Positions 23,971 through 35,545 of a stretch of 64,000 bases of DNA are shown in pieces (within the stretch, counting starts at the first letter, position 1; the number at the start of each line of letters is the position of its first letter). The stretch comes from Acheta domesticus (Eukaryota; Arthropoda; Insecta; Orthoptera; Gryllidae): assembly GCA_031308135.1 (NCBI GenBank), contig JAHLJT010008756.1, positions 132,171,217 to 132,235,216 on the forward strand, written 5' to 3'. Under the pieces are notes generated by a model. That model worked only from the letters and a program-made list of their open reading frames with translations, ran no database searches and was not told the origin of the DNA. The position numbers and the translations under genes were made by a program.

Positions 23971-24250
23971 ACCGGAAGAGGTGGCACAGGGTATCAACTG
24001 ATGTCGCTGCATTGATTCTGACCGGCTGGTCCTAGGTTTGAGTCCTGATGGTGGCAGGATTTTTCGACACTAGCGAGATAGCTAGGACGAGACCAGTCGC
24101 TGTCTTGAGAAGAATACTAGCTGCATTAAATTTCCTGCCACTCTCCCCGTTCTCAAAACCACCACCAATTCCCGAGCAAAATAAACATACACGACACTGA
24201 CGGTACTAATGACCTAACCAGTTCACGCGTCCATAATCATTAATTAATCC
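23971..24250 (+). mobile_element. SINE1 copy g with deleted body
   Basis: Head with ACCGGAAGAGGTGGCACAGG and a B-box-like TAGGTTTGAGTCC, then a jump from about 24120 to the 3' block GGTACTAATGACC and a TTAATTAATCC tail. The middle has been replaced by the first unit of the local tandem repeat. Confidence 0.8.
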
Positions 24251-24606
24251 AAATACCCCTTGGAATTCAAAGAACGAAGAAGCGAGGTTTCAAATCCCAA
24301 ATATTTTGGATTCGAGGGGAAAACGAGTCCCGTCCCAACTGTTTTAAATGCTGCATTGAATTTCCTGCCACTCTCCACCCAGTTTTCAAAAACCACCACC
24401 AATTTCCAAGGAAAATAAACACACACCACACTGATGGTACTAATGACCTTACCACTTCACGTGTCCGTAATTACTAATTAATAAAACTATCCGTTGGAAT
24501 TCTAAGAACAAGAAGCGAAAGTTTTCAAATCCCAAATATTTCGGATGCTTCGGAGCAATTGAAAACGAGTCCCGTCCCAAGTGTCCAAAACGCTGCATTA
24601 AATTTC
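24121..24606. repeat. ~235-bp tandem repeat carrying a SINE1 tail
   Basis: CTGCATTAAATTTCCTGCC (with variants) starts at 24121, 24351 and 24593. The two complete units each contain the SINE1 3' block (GGTACTAATGACC, CGTCCATAATCATTAATTAA or equivalents), GGAATTC, CAAATCCCAAATATTT and AAACGAGTCCCGTCCCAA. The third unit is cut after about 20 bp by a GC-rich islet. Confidence 0.85.
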
Positions 24607-24779
24607 CTGCCTCTCCCCTCCCCCCTTTCCTCCCGCCGCGGTCCACAGCGAGGCCGCCCGCGGCGCCTCGGCTACCGAGGCACAAAAAGGCGCCGCAATA
24701 AAAGATTTAATGCAGCCACGGGAGGAGCGTTTTGTAAGCTGTTTTTGCGGACAATTGGTAGGAAAGAAAGCGCGCGTAA

Positions 24780-25310
24780 TGAACTTAGTATTCTGCATGA
24801 GGTGCGCACGTCTGGCTCTATACGCACGAGAAATCCACTTAGCGGAGGCAGTGGGGTGGAAAGTTGATTTCGCTGCGAGCTCGCAAACGCCACCGTTTTA
24901 TATCTCCTCTGTTTGTGCAAACAAATTCGTTGGGTGGAATATTAGTTGTCTTTAAGAGCGGAGGAGATCATCAAAACAGTAAGTTGTTTATTCGTTTCCT
25001 TATCATTGTTTTGTAGCCGAAGGCTTACACATTCCAAAGTCAAAGTCAGTATTCTGAATGTGATGCGAACGTCTGATTCTACACGCACGAGAAATCCACT
25101 TCGCGGGAGGCAATAGGGTGGAAAGTTGATTTCTTTGCGAGATCGCAAATGCGACTGTTTTGTATCGTCTGTTTGTCTCAACAAATTCGTTGGGGAAAAT
25201 ATTAGAGTTGTCTTTAACAGAGGAGATCATGAAAACAATAAGTTTTTTATTCGTTTCCTTATCCTTCTTTTGTAGCCAAAGCCTTTCACATACCAAAGTC
25301 AAAACCCCAC
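24780..25310. repeat. Two-unit tandem duplication, ~261-bp period
   Basis: TAGTATTCTGCATGAGGTGCG (24787) and CAGTATTCTGAATGTGATGCG (25048) begin two copies that share ACGCACGAGAAATCCACTT, GGGTGGAAAGTTGATTTC, ACAAATTCGTTGGG and GGAGATCATSAAAACARTAAG. Open frames on both strands follow the duplication and show no domain. Confidence 0.85.
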
Positions 25311-25314
25311 TGTT

Positions 25315-26425
25315 TTCTCCAATTTCCTCTCCAAAAAAGAATAAAATATTAAAAATGTCAGAAGTAGCATCTACTTGCGGCACTGTCAACTATAATTACG
25401 TAAGTCTGGTGTTTATGGTTTAAAACAAATTTGCATAACAATAGGTACACAGAGGCAAAGAGTAAAATCATAGAATATAGTTTGCCATTTGAATATTTTT
25501 TCAAGTTTTCTAAAATTTCTTTGTTCTATTTCGTTGAAATACGGTGCCAGGGAGATGCAGTTCTTAACCTTTTAGTGGAAAGAAACAGACGATGAAGGTC
25601 ACTATGCAAATAATTCTCATTTATCATACAAAATATTTATAAACACAAGGGGAAAGTCACTGAAATAAAACTTCTTGAGTTACGGCTTGCATGACAAGTG
25701 AAACATCCAAATTATCGTCTTGACAGCTCTTCTTTATATTTGATGTTTTGCTGGTAGTAGTCAGTTCGACGTAGTAGTCAGTAGAAGTCATCAATGATAA
25801 TTCGAAATATTGTCATAGCTTGAGGTGGGTTCATATCGAATCGCCAAAAAGGTCAATTATATTAATCAAGATGCTACGTATCTCACATTCTCATTTTGTT
25901 TAAATTTTCATAACCACAAAATTCCAAAGAGTGTCAAACCATCAGTTTTCAATTAATTTGTTTTTGTTTTTGAGAAGATTTGAAGTGAATCAGAATATTA
26001 GACGTATTAAGTATCAGGTATCACATGAAAGACAAGTTTAGGGATGAACAACAGTTATTTTTCTGAATTCGAATTGCAATTTGTTTGCCTCCGGCATTAA
26101 ATCATAATAAATTTGTAAAAAATGAAATGTAATCAAATTCTAATAAAATCAATATCACTCATTCATTACTCACATTACTTTCGTACTTTGCACATACTTC
26201 TCATGATTTTTTTAAACGTTTTAATGTTAAATGATGTTTAAAATAATAAAAATGAAGACTAAGTACAGGTATTACTGGGCGCGATATTGAAGGCAGTATA
26301 CACACGAAAGCCGGAAAATGGCACAAACGATGCCTCCAGAAGCAAGGAGTATTAATTTTGGTCTTTGCACTAGAATGCCAACATCCAGCGAGTAGTGATG
26401 AATTCGCAACATTCTGTTGGTGCCA
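25315..26425. other. AT-rich sequence, nothing recognised
   Basis: No exon, RNA or repeat signal was found over about 1.1 kb. Confidence 0.5.
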
Positions 26426-26427
26426 AC

Positions 26428-26792
26428 TGAATTGAATTGAATTGCCTTATTTTACTTGGCGAGACTCAGGCCATGAGGCGTGCTCTTCCGTCTGACCACG
26501 CAAATTTCGCTACGCTCCTTTCGGAGAAGGAAGGTATTCTATTGGCGACGAAACAGGCGATTTTGTATTTTGCTCAGAGGCGTCATTTAGGCTTGAGGAT
26601 CTTTTACGTGCAGTAAATCTACTAACATGGGACAGCCGGCTTTACTTCCCCTGCGGAGGAAGGCGTACGGATGATTTTTTTCACCCCTAAAAATCCATGG
26701 CTTCAATCGGGTTTGAACCCGCGAACTTTGGTTGAACAATCGTTAGCGTATTGAACAATCAAATACGCTAACCGTTACACCATCGCCGCCAC
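26428..26792 (-). mobile_element. SINE2 copy b
   Basis: Inverted relative to copy a. GGTTCAAACCC (B box) lies on the minus strand at about 26708-26719 and the A-box-like GGTGTAACGGTTAGCG at about 26765-26782. The 3' end is a GAATT repeat tail at 26428-26445. A ~14-bp duplication around TTGAACAATC lengthens the anticodon-arm region. Confidence 0.87.
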
Positions 26793-26799
26793 TCAAACG

Positions 26800-27770
26800 C
26801 CAATATCTCTGTCGATGGGCTTCACGACATATGCATACATACAAGCACATCGTTACCACTGTCTTATCACAGCATCAACCTTAAAGCAAACTTGAAATAC
26901 CGTGACCGACTCTCATAAAGCCAGGGTGATTGGCAGCAGGTAATTTGGGGCGATTACTCCAGCTACTGTCTTTGTGGCCACTACAAAAGCATCCATGGGC
27001 GGAAACAACGAGCGCGGCGGGGAGATGAACGGTTTGTTGTCACAGGCAAACGGCCCGGTGTCACGCCGCAGGGCCTGTTCTCGTACGATGACAGATCACC
27101 CTCAATCTTCGTCACTGGCACTTCAACGGCCCAACAGCATGTTCATGGAGACCTGCAGCCGATGACCAGGATGTTTGTGAAGTGATGTATTCCCGAAAAC
27201 ACTGTCCACCCAACGTTATAATGTTGGACACATATAAACACTCGTAGACACTCTTCTTGCGGAAAATGAACCCTTTTAATAGAATTTGAAAGATATTTTA
27301 TAATAGTAAATGATGTTTGTAAAGAATACGCGATAAGCACATGAAAGTTTGACAAAAACAGGGAAATATGTGCAATGTTTTATGAAACGTTGCTCAAACG
27401 CATCAAATTATTTGATTTCAATCTTTAAAACCAATTATTAAAGAAAAATTAAATGATATAACCAAAAGAGGAATTTTGTACCTGTACCCAGTTAAAAATA
27501 ATATAAAAATAATATTTGATATGGCGTGGAAGATGTAGCGATACTTCAAAGGATGAAAATCTATGAAAAGATGATCATAGTAATAAGAAACAGAGCAGAT
27601 GTAATAAAGAATTAGTCGTTGAATGAAAGAAGGCCAAACATCCAGTACGAGCTCTAAAATTTTGAAAAAAGGGAAAACTAGTGATGATCCAACATCACAT
27701 ACTGTATTGTATTATTTGGAACTTTCTGAAATTTTGAAAATGCGGAGGTTTTCACGAACATCGAACCGGC
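26800..27770. other. Sequence with nothing recognised
   Basis: Short open frames only; no splice-bounded coding segment is convincing. Confidence 0.5.
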
Positions 27771-27774
27771 GCCA

Positions 27775-28110
27775 TTTTATAAGCGTATATCGCATTATTC
27801 TAGAATAAATTAAAGAAAAAATGGAGTTATTATTGTGTAAATATTGTAAAAATTGTTTTTATTTCAAACAAAATTACGCAAAAAGTATCCATATTATAAA
27901 ATTTTGTACGTGATCTCATTTAAAGGTAGAATTTTCAGAAAAAGATTTCTTTAAAAAACTCTGTATTCAATATTGTAGTTACAGGAAAACTGTTGTAACA
28001 TTTTAACTTTTCAAATTGTCTAAAATTTAGATTTCAACGATAATCCCATCTGCCCAATTCTAAGCGTACATTGTTCTATCTGAGAAAAATAAAGAAAAAA
28101 TGGAGCCATT
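27775..28110. repeat. Diverged duplication, ~281-bp spacing
   Basis: TAAGCGTATAT ... TAAAGAAAAAATGGAG at 27780-27824 recurs as TAAGCGTACAT ... TAAAGAAAAAATGGAG at 28060-28103. The sequence between the landmarks aligns poorly, so this is an old duplication. Confidence 0.5.
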
Positions 28111-28344
28111 TCTGAAAATAAAATGAAAATGCCTTCAGACTTTATTTATTTATTTATTTTGTAATGGCAGCAATGTCGCTGTTGCACTCACATCATACAA
28201 ACACTGTACATGTTTAATACGAATTTATCGAAATACGAATCTTTACGTTACGTACTCCCGTAAATCAAAATATATTTCAAGTTCAAGGGGCCACGACATC
28301 AGCAAATTCATTTGGAGATTATTAATTTTGGAGAAAAAACTTCC

Positions 28345-28540
28345 AGCTAGACGGACAGGAAGACGGATAGATATAGAGTGATAGACAGACAGGCATAGGA
28401 ACTGACGAACGGAGATACATACAGAGAGAGACGGACAGACGATAGTCAGACAGACGGACTGCCGATCGTACACAGAGCCGGTCAGACAGAAGAACACAGA
28501 GACGGTCAGACGGGGAGACAGACGGACAGACGTTTTCCGG
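28345..28540. repeat. GACA/GACGG-rich simple repeat
   Basis: Degenerate CAGACAGACGGACAGACG words fill the stretch. A short (TTTA)n lies upstream at 28139-28160. The open frames here are repeat artefacts. Confidence 0.75.
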
Positions 28541-28679
28541 TAAATCCTGATGAAAAATCACCACTTTTAGCTGGAGGATTACAATTTTACATTCAAAATT
28601 TTCTCTTTACTACGTTCTAGGCTAGAATTTAAGAAGATGTATTGGTGTAAATAAAGATGACACTGTAAGATTGCTGTCA

Positions 28680-29100
28680 CTGAATAGTACAAGGGAATGA
28701 AACTTCCCTCGAGAGCGGAGAGCGGGAGATGACATTGTGAGGGTGAGAGAGATGCTCAGGATTCTGCGACGAGGGAGCGGAGAGGACAGACGGAGAGAGA
28801 AAATTCGGGGAGGGGGGCGAGAGAGGGAGGCTGGAAGCCGCGGATTGTTGAGGACAATCTGAGTCGAAAAGGAGGAGTTGTGGGAATCTCAAGGGGATTG
28901 AGGGGAATAAGGGGCGAAGGTAGCTACCATCTTAAAGGATGGGAGTGTGGAAGAGAAGAAGTTAGGGGTGAGGATGCAATAGATGACAGCAATTGGACTT
29001 TTCGAGTGGAAGCCGATAAAGGCTCAGAAGCAGAGGAAGGGAACAAGAGCTGCAGATATGCTGGGAACTGAAGATACAGGAGGTGGAAGAACTGTAAAAG
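28680..29100. other. Purine-rich strand-asymmetric stretch
   Basis: The plus strand is strongly GA-rich. It carries GGAGAGGACAGACGGAGAG-like words but no clear period and no gene. Confidence 0.5.
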
Positions 29101-29820
29101 GCAATGATCAGGCTTTAGAATTTTAATTCCGCGGCATCTTGGCGCCACATCCTTCTCGTAGATACCCTTTCCCTTTGGGTTCTGAATCGTTTCTCAAAGA
29201 ACTTCTTGTCAGCTAATTGTGACATAGTAGAATCAACAAAATTAAGAACATCAAAGACCTGAAGTTCTGAATAGAAAACTAGGATCAGAGAACTCACTTA
29301 AAGAGGATTAACAGAGAGTGTATTAGAGCCCTGATATGAAAGGAAAATAGTAATATGAAAAGGATAACACGAAATTACTTGTACATAGGGAAACAGGAGC
29401 TAATAACTATTTTCCATCGGGCATCAAAAAATTACGTTTTCAGTTGTTAGACCCACATATACAGGCAGCCTAGAAATTGACAAAGTCTAGCAATTTATAC
29501 ATAAGCTTTTGAAAGATACTTCATAACAGCAAGCAACACGTCTCGGGGAAACGAAATTCGATAAAAAATTCTGCATGTGCTACAAACAAATGAACAAAAA
29601 TAATTGAATTCTACTTCCACCGAATGCTGTTAGCAGATTTGCATGAATATAATTAACACATGTATAGTATTGCAAATACAAGGAAGATATAGAAAAGACT
29701 GAAACTACGAAGGGAACTAGGTGATAAGTGGAATTCAGGAGCGGTGTGGAGCAGTCGTGGATCAGGTGGATCGAAAGTCACAGTATCAGTAAATCACACC
29801 TCGGGATAACACGAATTCGA
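29101..29820. other. AT-rich sequence, nothing recognised
   Basis: No signal before the GC island at 29820-30131. Confidence 0.5.
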
Positions 29821-30004
29821 TTCAGGCATTATACGGGACGAGGAAGGAAGCGGAGGACGCGAGAAGGAGCGTCGAGGTGGCGGGAAGAGGAGGCGCTGAG
29901 GGCTTTGAGGGGCGCGGATCGGGGAGGCGGAGGGCGCAAATCCCGTAATCAGACGCGGCTCGTCTGGGCCGCGGGAGCGCCGCCACCTGTCCGCCTAAGC
30001 CGCG

Positions 30005-30547
30005 CGCGGTCCTAATCCGCCCCCCCTTTGGACCCCCCGCCCCCCACCCCACCCCCGCGCAGCCGAAACGGCTCGGTCCCTCACGGCGCCCTTCGCGCGC
30101 CACCAGACTGCGCTGCGGTCGCGCGGCCACTAGAGTCCCTGGACATACAGAGTAGCGCTATCACCGCCGTTTAATATCCATCCACCTGACAACCCCGTCA
30201 GGCACCAAACAGTAACTGAAGGGAAATTAAAATAATTAGTGACGTTATGGAGATTTTAAGATTATTAATACTGGTTTGGGGTAGATGCATGGTTCTCAAC
30301 AAACAGAATATCTCACAGTTTCAATTCTCCTGACAACTGGACCTAAATGGCAGAATCGGTGGAACAATGGAATGCGCTACTCTCTGTATCTAGGGACTCT
30401 AGCGCGGTCCTAATCCGCCCCCCCCTTTGGACCCCCCCACCCCCGCGCAGCCGAAACGGCTCGGTCCCTCACGGCGCCCTTCGCGGCCCGCGCCGCCTGC
30501 CCCCGCCACCAGACTGCGCTGCGGTCGCGCGGCCACTGGAGTCCCTA
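30005..30547. repeat. Direct duplication of a GC-rich block
   Basis: GCGGTCCTAATCCGCC through GGCCACTAGAGTCCCT at 30005-30139 recurs at about 30403-30546. After the first copy comes a short segment containing CACCGCCGTTTAATATCC. After the second copy the same segment is found, but split by two insertions (30551-30926 and 30963-31203). A further inverted piece (CTCTGTATCTAGGGACTCTAG) lies just before the second copy. Confidence 0.85.
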
Positions 30548-30550
30548 CTT

Positions 30551-30926
30551 TCTGAATCTGAATCAGTGAAATTGTCGCTAATTCAATCAGCGAGAGTCAA
30601 AGTCACTGATATCTTCAGTCGAAATGTGTAGTTTCGCTGACAATCAGCAACTATGCGAACCTTTTCATAATGACCACCAGCATTTCACTGGACTTCAGTG
30701 GTAAAAGTGCCGCGCCATCATCACTCACTGATCGTTCAGTCGTAACTGTTCAATTAGTTGTCACAGATTTTACTGATTTAAACAGTGAAGTTTCACTGAT
30801 TCAAAAAGTGGACCCGATTTTCACTGGTTTGTTCAGTTGAATTCACTGTCAGTGGCAGGGTTATAACTGACACCATCAGTGAATAGTCACTGTCGATCAG
30901 TAATTTTCCACTGATTCAGACTGAGA
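30551..30926. mobile_element. ACTGA/TCAGT-rich element with terminal inverted repeats
   Basis: A 376-bp unit bounded by TCTGAATCTGAATCAGTG (30551-30568) and an inverted match at 30909-30926 (15 of 18 positions). It contains more than a dozen ACTGA or TCAGT words in both orientations. It sits where the paralogous copy at 30139 has no insert. It has no coding capacity and I cannot place its superfamily. Confidence 0.65.
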
Positions 30927-30962
30927 GATTAGATACACAGATTAGGGCTACCACCGCCGTTT

Positions 30963-31203
30963 CTGTGGTCACGGGGTAAAAGTTCTTAAGTTAATTTTTG
31001 TCAAAATTGGGTTAAGTACTGAAACTTAAGTTTCAATATTTTATTGTAGTAAAACGACCGAATTCAAATCTTGCCTCCTTAACGAGAAAAGCGCGTTGGG
31101 AAATAGCGTTGAGCATAGGAACAAGCGTTGGCTCAATAATGTAGCCCTTGTTTTCTCCAAACTAATATTTTAGACTTAAGAACTTTTACCCCGTTGCCAC
31201 AGA
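30963..31203. mobile_element. MITE with ~29-bp terminal inverted repeats
   Basis: 30963-30991 (CTGTGGTCACGGGGTAAAAG onward) is inverted at 31175-31203 with two mismatches. The 241-bp unit splits CGCCGTTT from AATATCC, which are contiguous at about 30163-30177, giving a paralogous empty site. No target-site duplication is obvious. Confidence 0.8.
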
Positions 31204-31212
31204 TGTAATATC

Positions 31213-31563
31213 CATGCGCAGCATATATATAAACTTACAATAAGTTATTGCTAAAAACAAAGATACTGATTGTACGAGCTCCATACATGACATTATAAGG
31301 CTGTGAGAGGTTTTCTCTTGGATTCTGGAGACACAATTCAACCCTCACGATAGCAGGTCTCGCAGCTACCGATCCTCGGTTACCGACAAATAAACAAACG
31401 GCCAATTCACGACAAAAAAATGACAAACATGCTCAGCATATACAGAAACTTACAATAAGTAATTGATAAAAAGTAAGATACTGATTGTACGAGCGCCATA
31501 CATGACATTATAAGGCTGTGAGAGGTTTTCTCTTGGATTCTGGAGACACAATTCAACCCTCAC
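31213..31563. repeat. Two-unit tandem duplication, 215-bp spacing
   Basis: CATGCGCAGCATATA through ACAATTCAACCCTCACGA at 31213-31347 recurs almost unchanged at 31428-31562. The 31348-31427 spacer is unique. Confidence 0.9.
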
Positions 31564-31589
31564 GACAGTCTCTCCTCGCCGTTCCTCCC

Positions 31590-31900
31590 ATGAAGCCTTG
31601 CGCCACCCACCCACCGAGGCCGTAACCCGTTCGCAGATATCGGCGCCCGCCCGCGCGTAATCCGTTTTGGCCCCCTCCCCTCCCCTCCCTTCCCCGCTCT
31701 GCCCCGGGCGTGTCGGGGAGAGGGCGTTTATTAATTTCGCTTTTTAAACAATATCCGCGCGCGGAATCGGGTTAGCGCATCCATATGCATGCGCAGCAAC
31801 GGCAGGCGCGCACGGGCGCGAGCACGCCAGGCGGGTTGCGGTGCGGAAGGTGCTGAAAGGGGCGGGGCGGGCGCGCGCAGTGGGCTGAAATGCTCCAAAA
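31590..31900. other. CpG-rich island
   Basis: GC-dense, CpG-dense sequence with CCGCGCGTAATCCG and GGGGCGGGGCGGGCGCG words. No exon is recognised. Confidence 0.5.
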
Positions 31901-31988
31901 CGCGCATTGGATTTCACGTGTCATTCTGTCAAAATAACGCGTTTAAGATGGTGAAGATATTTTAAAATTTGTTGGGGAAGAAATATGA

Positions 31989-32555
31989 AATAAATCGAGC
32001 CATGATTGGACAAATTATAGAGCCAACTATCTACATAAATCTATAAACAGTTTTTATGCATTAGTCACTGGCATAAAATTCCGACGCAGGGAGCAAGTAG
32101 TGCTTTCAAGGATACGAACAGGACGTTGTAAATTAACCCATCTTTATTTGATCCACAAATCACCTGCCCCCTCATGTGATATATGCAATACACCTTTAAG
32201 CCTTGACGACATTTTCAAAGTATGTTTGAGGTATAACAGTCAAAGAGTATCAAATGGATTTAACCACCAATCAATACTCCATTCTAAAGAAGATGAAAAA
32301 AATAATCAAATTTTGTTTAGCATTAACTTATTTCTGGACATTTAAATCCAATGGATTCATATGAACTGTAACTGTTTCTGAATTGTAATTAATACTGTTA
32401 GATAATTGGAAATTTAATTGTTCTAATTTTCTACTATTATATTGTAAAGGTAACTGCATTATAATTATATTGTAACTGTATTTTAACTGTAACAGAAAGT
32501 CGCTAATAACCGCGATGTTGATGCGACTAAAAATTTAAAAAACGAAAAAAATATA
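31989..32555 (+). pseudogene. LINE-B 3' end, 5'-truncated non-LTR retrotransposon
   Basis: From 31989 one frame reads a WTNYRANYLHKSINSFYA segment, then KFRRREQVVLSRIRTG, RCKLTHLYLI and SCDICNTPLSLDDIFKVC. The last part matches the EVVLxRLRxGHTxLTHxYLL ... CxxCxxxLTxxHILxxC block that ends ORF2 of I/R1/Jockey-type LINEs. Decay is modest; the frame closes at 32344. A ~200-bp AT-rich 3' UTR follows. It ends in a hairpin with stem GTCGC (32499-32503) and GCGAC (32523-32527) and an A-rich tail. The endonuclease and reverse transcriptase core are missing. Confidence 0.85.
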
Positions 32556-32559
32556 TTGT

Positions 32560-34270
32560 TGCGGACCACAAATATTTTATTTTAGACCTAAAATAACTAA
32601 TTTTTGTAAAAAACATAAATGACAGTTGACTCTAATTATTTTCGGGCTGTTTTGACGGAGATTTGAAAGGCATTTTCACGCCCGCCGGTAGCCGTAGCTA
32701 CACGTAAGCCTAGAATATAGACGTTTAAATTAACTATTTTTTCTGTAAATCCTGTGAAATCCAAAAAAGTTACAGCCCTCCGAAGAGAGACTTTATTTCC
32801 CAAGTAAATAACATAGAGATTGATTTTGTTGAGGAAAATGCTTCGTTTTAAAGCTTTTCCTTACAAATTTCTTAATCAAAATGAAATTTAACACTTGCAA
32901 TTGGATTCAGAAACTCATAAAAAGTATATATATATATTCATAATAATATCCATTTCTGAAAATTTAGTTTTTTTTCCAATGCGCGTATTTCGTCCCATTT
33001 CAACCCAGTGTGCAGCAAGGGCGACATCGGGTGCGATCGGATACGCGAGCGTCTATGTTCCCACACATTTCCAAATGCGCTGTTAAATGTAATAACTTGA
33101 CAATTTGAAGTAATTTCGGAGATGCGTGCTAGTATAAATGTGTTCCAAGTTATGTTTTGCGTAAGAGTCGATAAACAATTGGTTCGAAGCAAGCGAAAAT
33201 GCAAATGTTTTAATAAATAGTTGTTAAACTAAGTGTTTGTTGCAATAAATAGTTACGATGGTACTTCTTCAATTTATGAAATCGGGAACATCACATAATA
33301 GTTCTTACTACTTACAGAACGTAAAATATTGCTCGGAAACTCCCAGTGCTTGCCTTTAGGAAAAAGGATATAAACGTACGAAATCCGAACGAAAGGAAAT
33401 TAGATTTTCGAAATGTACCATGCCCACTGGATAGACCCACATTACAAGATGTTATATAGGAATAAAATATTCTAATGTATAAAAAAATGTGCATTATTAT
33501 TAAATTAAATTGCATTTTCCCATTATCTCTCAGAAAAAAGAACAACTTGTGTTCAAATTTTTAAAACGTCATTTACAACGAAATGTATAAAATACAGTTG
33601 CAATCATGGAAACTTCTATCACCTTGTTTCCAAATCAATAAATTGCTGATACATTTATTACACGACATTTTCTATTAGAGTGATAAGCATATAATAGAAA
33701 GTGTACTTCAAATTCTCTCAGAGATAGGTTAGATATTGGCGGGATTTTGGCAACGTAACTAGTGTCAAACATTCGAGAACTCTATATTTTAATCCAATAA
33801 TGACACATTCAACGATAGTGGAGTTACAAGTATACTATCAAACGTTCAAACTTTTGCAAGTGTGCTTGAAATATTCTTAATCGAAGATAGATTAGTATTT
33901 GACATGTCCTGAGCAAGGCCCATAAATTACGTACGAAAATACCTTTCGTTGATACCTTCCTACAAATAGCCAAAAACAAAGAGCAAACTAAATGAATCGT
34001 TTATTTCAGAAATCCGTCAAACGCAAAAATAAAAAAGTGTTAGCGGCGGAATATTGTTCCACGAGGATAGACGCATCGTTTTGTGCATATTTACATGAAT
34101 ACTAATTTATGAACTGCTTTAATATTAAAAAATATTTTGAAAACACAAAAACTGGGACGCTTTCTCTCAGTTTTCTTGAAACGATGAATTTGACATTTGA
34201 CGGGTTTCTGAAATAGACGATTCAAAGATTCAAATTCGCTCCACAAAGTCACTGACTGGGATCTGTGGGC
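32560..34270. other. AT-rich sequence, nothing recognised
   Basis: About 1.7 kb without an exon, RNA gene or repeat match that I can support. Confidence 0.5.
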
Positions 34271-34279
34271 AGATGCGGT

Positions 34280-34960
34280 AGCAGCCAATAGCCTTTCCTT
34301 TCCTCCGCGGCGCCGCGCCACCTTCGCACCGCGCGATTTTCTCCCCCGCACAACTAACGAGCGCCGCCCGCCGCACAGATTTCCCACGGGCGCTCCCGCC
34401 GCCCCCCTCCTCCCACGCCGCCCTCTCCCCGCCTCGCTGGGCCGCGCCGCGCTCCGCTCCTTCCCGCCCCGCCTCTCCCCTCCACGCCTCGCCGTGCCCC
34501 ACCCCGATATACCTGCCCCGCCCCTCGCCGCCCCGCCCCGCCCCGCCCCGCCCCGCCTATCACATCCACGTCTCTGCTCGCCCTGCCTCATCGCGCCCCA
34601 CCTGCTTTCCCCGCCTCTCACCTCCCTGCCTCTCCCGCCCCGCCACGCCCCGCCACGCCCCGCCCCGCTATCTCCTCTCCGGCTTTCCCCTCCCCGTACC
34701 TCACCGAGCCGCCGCCCGCTATTCCCGCTCCGGCTCTCTCCCCTCCCCGCATCTCCCCGCTCCGTCCCGACTCACCGAGCCGCCCCCCGCTCTCCCGCTC
34801 CGGCTCTCCCCTCCCTGCATCTCCCCAACTCCCCCCGCCCCGCTATTCCCCCCGGCTCTCCCAGCTCCGCCTCGCCCTGCCGCGCCGTGCCCCGCCGCCC
34901 CCGGTGCCCTCCCCGCCCACCGACACGCCGCGCTGCGCCGCGACCTTAGGTCCACAATTG
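34280..34960. repeat. C-rich low-complexity island
   Basis: CCCCGC pentamers (about 34515-34556) are followed by imperfect CCGCTCCGGCTCTCCCCTCC-type units to about 34860. Open frames on both strands encode Pro/Arg/Ser or Gly/Arg/Ala repeats and are not genes. Confidence 0.8.
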
Positions 34961-35102
34961 CGCTTGTCGCGAATTTTTCGCCGCCGATGCCGACGCACTG
35001 CAGCGTCCCATTGACTTGCGCCAAACTATTGTAAAATACTACTTTCGCTAGTGGACGACGCTCCAACACCGCGTGAGGCGGAACCATCTGTTAGTGGCTC
35101 AG

Positions 35103-35545
35103 TATTATATATACGTACATGACGATTTTGGCACCCCTCACACTTGTACTTTATTAGGGGGCAAGCCCCGCGGTGAGTACCTAGGTGGTGGCCTTTACCT
35201 GCACCCCCCTAAGGGGTACAAGTACGCTCTTGGACCAATATCCGGATCCCACCGGAACGCAGTTTGCCCTCACGGAAACCTCCCCATACAATGCCTGCGT
35301 CTAAGGCCACCCTGCCTGCTCAGAGCTACTAGCTATCCGGGCTAGTACCGGAGTCAATGTTGCCTGTATGACAACTCGCCACTCGACACCAAGTCCCTCC
35401 TCTATGCCCAGAGTATCGGGCCACTGCCACGACGAAGCCAAGAGGTCAACTGGGGGCCACCCGAACTAAGGTCCGGGCGGCTCGGGGCCCCCATCCCATC
35501 TCCCCGCTGCCTGCACCTTCAGGCTCTCGATCTGGGTTGGACCGT
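35103..35545. mobile_element. Unclassified ~443-bp insertion at a SINE1 head
   Basis: ATCTGTTAGTGGCTCAG (35086-35102) and ATCTGTTAGTGACTCAG (35546-35562) flank the segment, 460 bp apart, like a 17-bp target-site duplication with one mismatch. The repeat overlaps the start of the SINE1 head at 35541. The insert is GC-moderate with hairpins such as GGGGCAAGCCCC and CCCCTAAGGGG and has no coding frame. A 3' fragment of a LINE or a non-autonomous retroposon is possible. Confidence 0.5.

Noticed and set aside
32938..33204. Minus-strand frame with SHPMSPLLHTGLKWDEIRA
   Set aside because: Looks slightly protein-like but has no motif I can name and no supporting splice context.
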